NCBI GenBank assembly: GCA_049965775.1
Contig: JBMFVX010000135.1
Span: 1-8,285, forward strand
Direction of reading: 5' to 3'
Length of the DNA: 8,285 bases
From: JABEVB01 sp049965775
Lineage (GTDB): Bacteria > Planctomycetota > Phycisphaerae > WQYP01
Part shown: positions 7,001 through 8,285 of the stretch, in pieces
How the letters are laid out: each line of letters starts with the position of its first letter
Position numbering within the stretch: the first letter of the stretch is position 1
Notes under the pieces: model-generated
The model's database searches: none
Told to the model about the DNA's origin: nothing
The model's input: the letters and a program-made list of their open reading frames with translations, nothing else
Translations under genes and position numbers: made by a program

Positions 7001-7989
7001 ACAACGACGCCGGCGGCCTCGTGGAAGCCAACAGTCCCTTCCAGGTGGCATGGCTTCCTGATGAAAAACGCGACGTGTATCTCGATAAAGTGCGCGCGAA
7101 GGCCAACGCCGTTGCAGGTGCGGCCACCGCCCCCGCCGTCGTATTTGAAGGCAACGCCCCCGCAGACCCCGCTGGCAATCAAAACCTCATTGCGGCTTTA
7201 AGCGCCGCGCCGACGAGCGCTCCACCCAGCGTACGCGCCTGGATCGGCGAACCGGTCGCCATTAAAGAGCCAACCGCCATAACCCTCCGCCGCCAGAGCG
7301 GGGCTAATGTGCTGCTGGTGGGCCAGCAGGAAGAACAAGCACTTTCGGTAATGGCCTGGTCGCTGATTTCGCTGGCCGTGCAGTACCCGCAGGGCGCAGC
7401 GGAGTTTTATGTTTTTGACGGCTCCCCCGCCGACTCTTACCTGCTGGGCACTTTCGAGAAGGTGAAATCCGCCCTCAACAGCCCGATGAACCTGGTGGAA
7501 TGGCGCAGCACCGGCGATGTCATAACCGAGTTGGCCGCCGATGTAGCCCGTCGGCTGGAGTCGCCCGAGGCTTCCGCCGTGGACCGATTTATTATTATTT
7601 ATGGATTACAGCGATACCGCATGTTGCGAAAGAGCGAAGATGATTTCAGCTTTTCTTCCGGCGGCGAGGAAAAAAAGGCCGATCCTGCGAAAGACCTTGT
7701 TTCGCTTTTACGTGACGGCCCGGCGGTAGGCGTGCATGTGCTGGCCTGGGTGGATACGCTTGCCTCACAAGAACGCACCTTTGAACGCGGAACCATGCGC
7801 GAGTTTGACTATCGCATTCTGTTTCAGATGAGTGCAGCGGACTCCAGCAGTCTCATTGATTCGCCTGCGGCCAATAAACTCGGCTTTTACCGCGCCCTTG
7901 CCTGCAGCGAAGAACAGGGCGGCACCGAAAAGTTTCGGCCCTACTTTCTGCCCGACGCACACTGGCGAACCCGCCTGCTGCAGAAGTAG
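4051..7989 (+). CDS. Membrane-anchored FtsK/EccC-type ATPase
   Basis: A 1312-residue protein that likely powers export of the WXG-like proteins at the inner membrane. An N-terminal Ala-rich coiled coil covers about 40-170. Two membrane helices (about 224-248 and 256-280) form a hairpin with a short loop, and KRQLLR after helix two suggests that both flanks are cytoplasmic. A second coiled coil covers about 305-425, then a flexible linker to about 460. Three FtsK-like domains follow. Domain one (about 470-720) lacks Walker A: LLVQHERSGRERAIS is in its place, and VVIADFP replaces Walker B. Domain two (about 755-1010) is canonical, with Walker A GKTGSGKS (786-793), LIDFKKG (816-822), Walker B VLLTIDE (889-895) and GSQT (931-934). 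Domain three (about 1060-1305) has VGQQEEQALS and IIIYGLQ in those places. The membrane hairpin and ATPase chain match EccC/EssC; the four-helix membrane part and gamma domain of true FtsK are absent. The ribosome binding site is weak (AGG, 4 nt before ATG). Confidence 0.85.
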   Translation: MQPLTQASPSAPTTTHAEASPRQVQREALRDLLSLASQCAATESEIEQHYQQAIATAKETLQKQKEALAWRFRSQSEAAKADYTRELAGITADYDQRCARLKQSRDEAVAKIKWEFNASEKDNRQKIQEAKWLAEGDFEAAQIKVREQAAALAEDLKKHSKAAGAVEQSAAQILNHCGVKPAGNPVEGSGLPPDQSAQDIMNAQLAAAESQLANLRGLALPKIVFGVLPWTFLIILCAGAAVAAQLAAGSNKLDPRIIAIVGGITLVVTFVLLMLLRMLAKRQLLRSYEPLRSALAASRTAAITWNDESLRQQKEFYAAARKTCEAELQKLSDKAAAVLQSNKQKRDEQMAKVQAEYDRKLADIEAQRAAALQTLEQSASAAKTALDKKRCADDQNVQGQYDNAIASATATRQSAMTRLEQRLRDGLTHTQGQAMSSAGGTSAAIAGEKASAATASPGVQTWRPAETFPAMLPFGEMRINLKQIVDAANASGPVKLQFPAEFATPAALSFPYGASLLVQHERSGRERAISLLQAVMLRILTDLPPGRARFTMIDPVGLGQSFAGFMRLADHDDALVGGRIWTQPDQIEQRLADMTEHMETVIQKYLRNEFATIDDYNAQAGELAEPYRFVVIADFPAGFSTDTYRRLASIAATGSRCGVYLLIAGELQPPAGAAGIFKDIAAHAVQIVQEEDGFRWKDEVFGQFPLQVASPPPEEVLTPLLDKLGQAAKASQQVEVDFDTIAPNESEFWTSDSAADLTVPIGRMGATRLQLLRFGKGVAQHALIAGKTGSGKSTLLHAIVCNLVMWYSPSQVELYLIDFKKGVEFKTYASHKLPHARAIAVESDREFGLSVLERLDAELARRGELFRAAGVPDLPSYRRAEPSQTMPRVLLTIDEFQEFFSEDDTLAQQAGLLLDRLVRQGRAFGIHLLLGSQTIGGTSGLARSTIGQMAVRIALQVSEADSQLILGDNNSAARLLSRPGAAIYNDAGGLVEANSPFQVAWLPDEKRDVYLDKVRAKANAVAGAATAPAVVFEGNAPADPAGNQNLIAALSAAPTSAPPSVRAWIGEPVAIKEPTAITLRRQSGANVLLVGQQEEQALSVMAWSLISLAVQYPQGAAEFYVFDGSPADSYLLGTFEKVKSALNSPMNLVEWRSTGDVITELAADVARRLESPEASAVDRFIIIYGLQRYRMLRKSEDDFSFSSGGEEKKADPAKDLVSLLRDGPAVGVHVLAWVDTLASQERTFERGTMREFDYRILFQMSAADSSSLIDSPAANKLGFYRALACSEEQGGTEKFRPYFLPDAHWRTRLLQK

Positions 7990-8115
7990 CATAATCCATC
8001 GTCTTATCCGCCTCGGCTAATAGGTCTCCGTTCGGTAACCCGCCGCAATTAAAAATGGAAAAAAGCACCCCAGTCGCTTCAAGAGTCGGCATGCTTCGGT
8101 TATTGTTTCTGACGT
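7990..8115 (+). other. Intergenic segment after the ATPase gene
   Basis: No clear terminator or consensus promoter was found. The sequence has a short A-rich patch at 8049-8066 and loosely repeated AGTCG/CTTC words at 8071-8097. A 64-codon frame that begins at 8055 appears to be a shadow of the gene at 8116. Confidence 0.4.
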
Positions 8116-8285
8116 ATGGTAAGAGTTCTTCTATGGCCGACGGTTTTTCTATTGATAGTTGGCATTGTGGGCATGGCCATCACCTCGCCCGCTTCCAGCA
8201 CAGACCAAGTGCTCGTATTTGCAGCCAATGGGCAGATCCATACACTTGACACAGCCGGCATGACATGGATGCAAGACATTCGGGC
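8116..8285 (+). CDS. Partial secreted or membrane-anchored protein (N-terminus)
   Basis: The frame opens at ATG 8116, directly after an in-frame TGA at 8110-8112, and stays open to the window edge (56 complete codons). It starts MVRVLLWPTV and continues as an unbroken hydrophobic stretch to about residue 21. ITSPASSTD follows, a typical signal-peptide h-region and cleavage zone, and the mature part begins DQVLVFAANGQIHTLD. The alternation of short hydrophobic strands with NG turns and HTLD resembles a beta-propeller or PQQ-like blade, but one blade is too little to name a fold. No Shine-Dalgarno sequence precedes the ATG; the mRNA could be leaderless or the start could lie at a downstream ATG (residue 20), which would remove the signal. 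It is about 126 bp after the ATPase gene on the same strand, so it may be part of the same locus. Confidence 0.55.
   Translation, partial: MVRVLLWPTVFLLIVGIVGMAITSPASSTDQVLVFAANGQIHTLDTAGMTWMQDIR

Noticed and set aside
4051..7989. Chromosome-segregation FtsK or conjugative coupling protein
   Set aside because: The DNA-binding gamma domain and four-helix membrane part of FtsK are absent, two of three ATPase domains are degenerate as in EccC, and the neighbours are WXG-like genes and not division or conjugation genes.
8055..8249. 64-codon frame near the right end
   Set aside because: It overlaps in another frame the gene at 8116, which has a clean signal peptide; its downstream half (Cys/His-rich) looks non-natural.
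1..8285. CRISPR array, tRNA or rRNA genes
   Set aside because: No regularly spaced direct repeats and no cloverleaf or rRNA-like stretches were seen on either strand.

Overview
The window is GC-rich and densely coded, with every recognisable gene on the + strand. Codon use, the family mix (a THUMP-like class I methyltransferase and a WXG100/FtsK-type cassette without the mycobacterial Ecc proteins) and the domain style suggest a Gram-negative environmental bacterium. My best guess is Planctomycetota, possibly the Phycisphaerae side. That is inference from recalled family resemblance, not a computed placement.

Layout. Positions 1-425 hold no convincing gene but carry regulatory DNA: a tight hairpin (73-91), a sigma70-like promoter (232-259) and two dyads (221-234, 283-296) that look like operators for the regulator that follows. 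A short ArsR-family repressor (426-746) lies 36 bp before a 456-residue THUMP-like SAM-dependent methyltransferase (783-2153). After a ~107-bp gap with a consensus TATAAT box and a strong ribosome binding site comes a second unit of four genes: a WXG100 protein with a WRD turn (2261-2533), a 349-residue coiled-coil protein with an unrecognised C-terminal domain (2547-3596), a second, very short WXG-like helical hairpin (3600-3812), and a 1312-residue membrane-anchored FtsK/EccC-type ATPase (4051-7989). A partial gene for a secreted or membrane-anchored protein begins at 8116 and runs off the right edge.

The four-gene unit is the main point of interest. It reads as a compact type VII secretion-like module: one ATPase, two WXG-like small proteins and one dedicated accessory protein, with no EccB, EccD, EccE, mycosin, EsaA or EssB visible in the window. 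The ATPase has three tandem FtsK-like domains, of which only the middle one keeps Walker A and Walker B. Its two membrane helices sit between two alanine-rich coiled coils that share short sequence motifs.

Between the third and fourth genes lies a 142-bp insertion (3871-4012) with imperfect terminal inverted repeats (11 of 14 positions) and flanking perfect 8-bp direct repeats. One end starts GTAA. This matches a small non-autonomous element (MITE) of IS66 type that landed inside the secretion operon.
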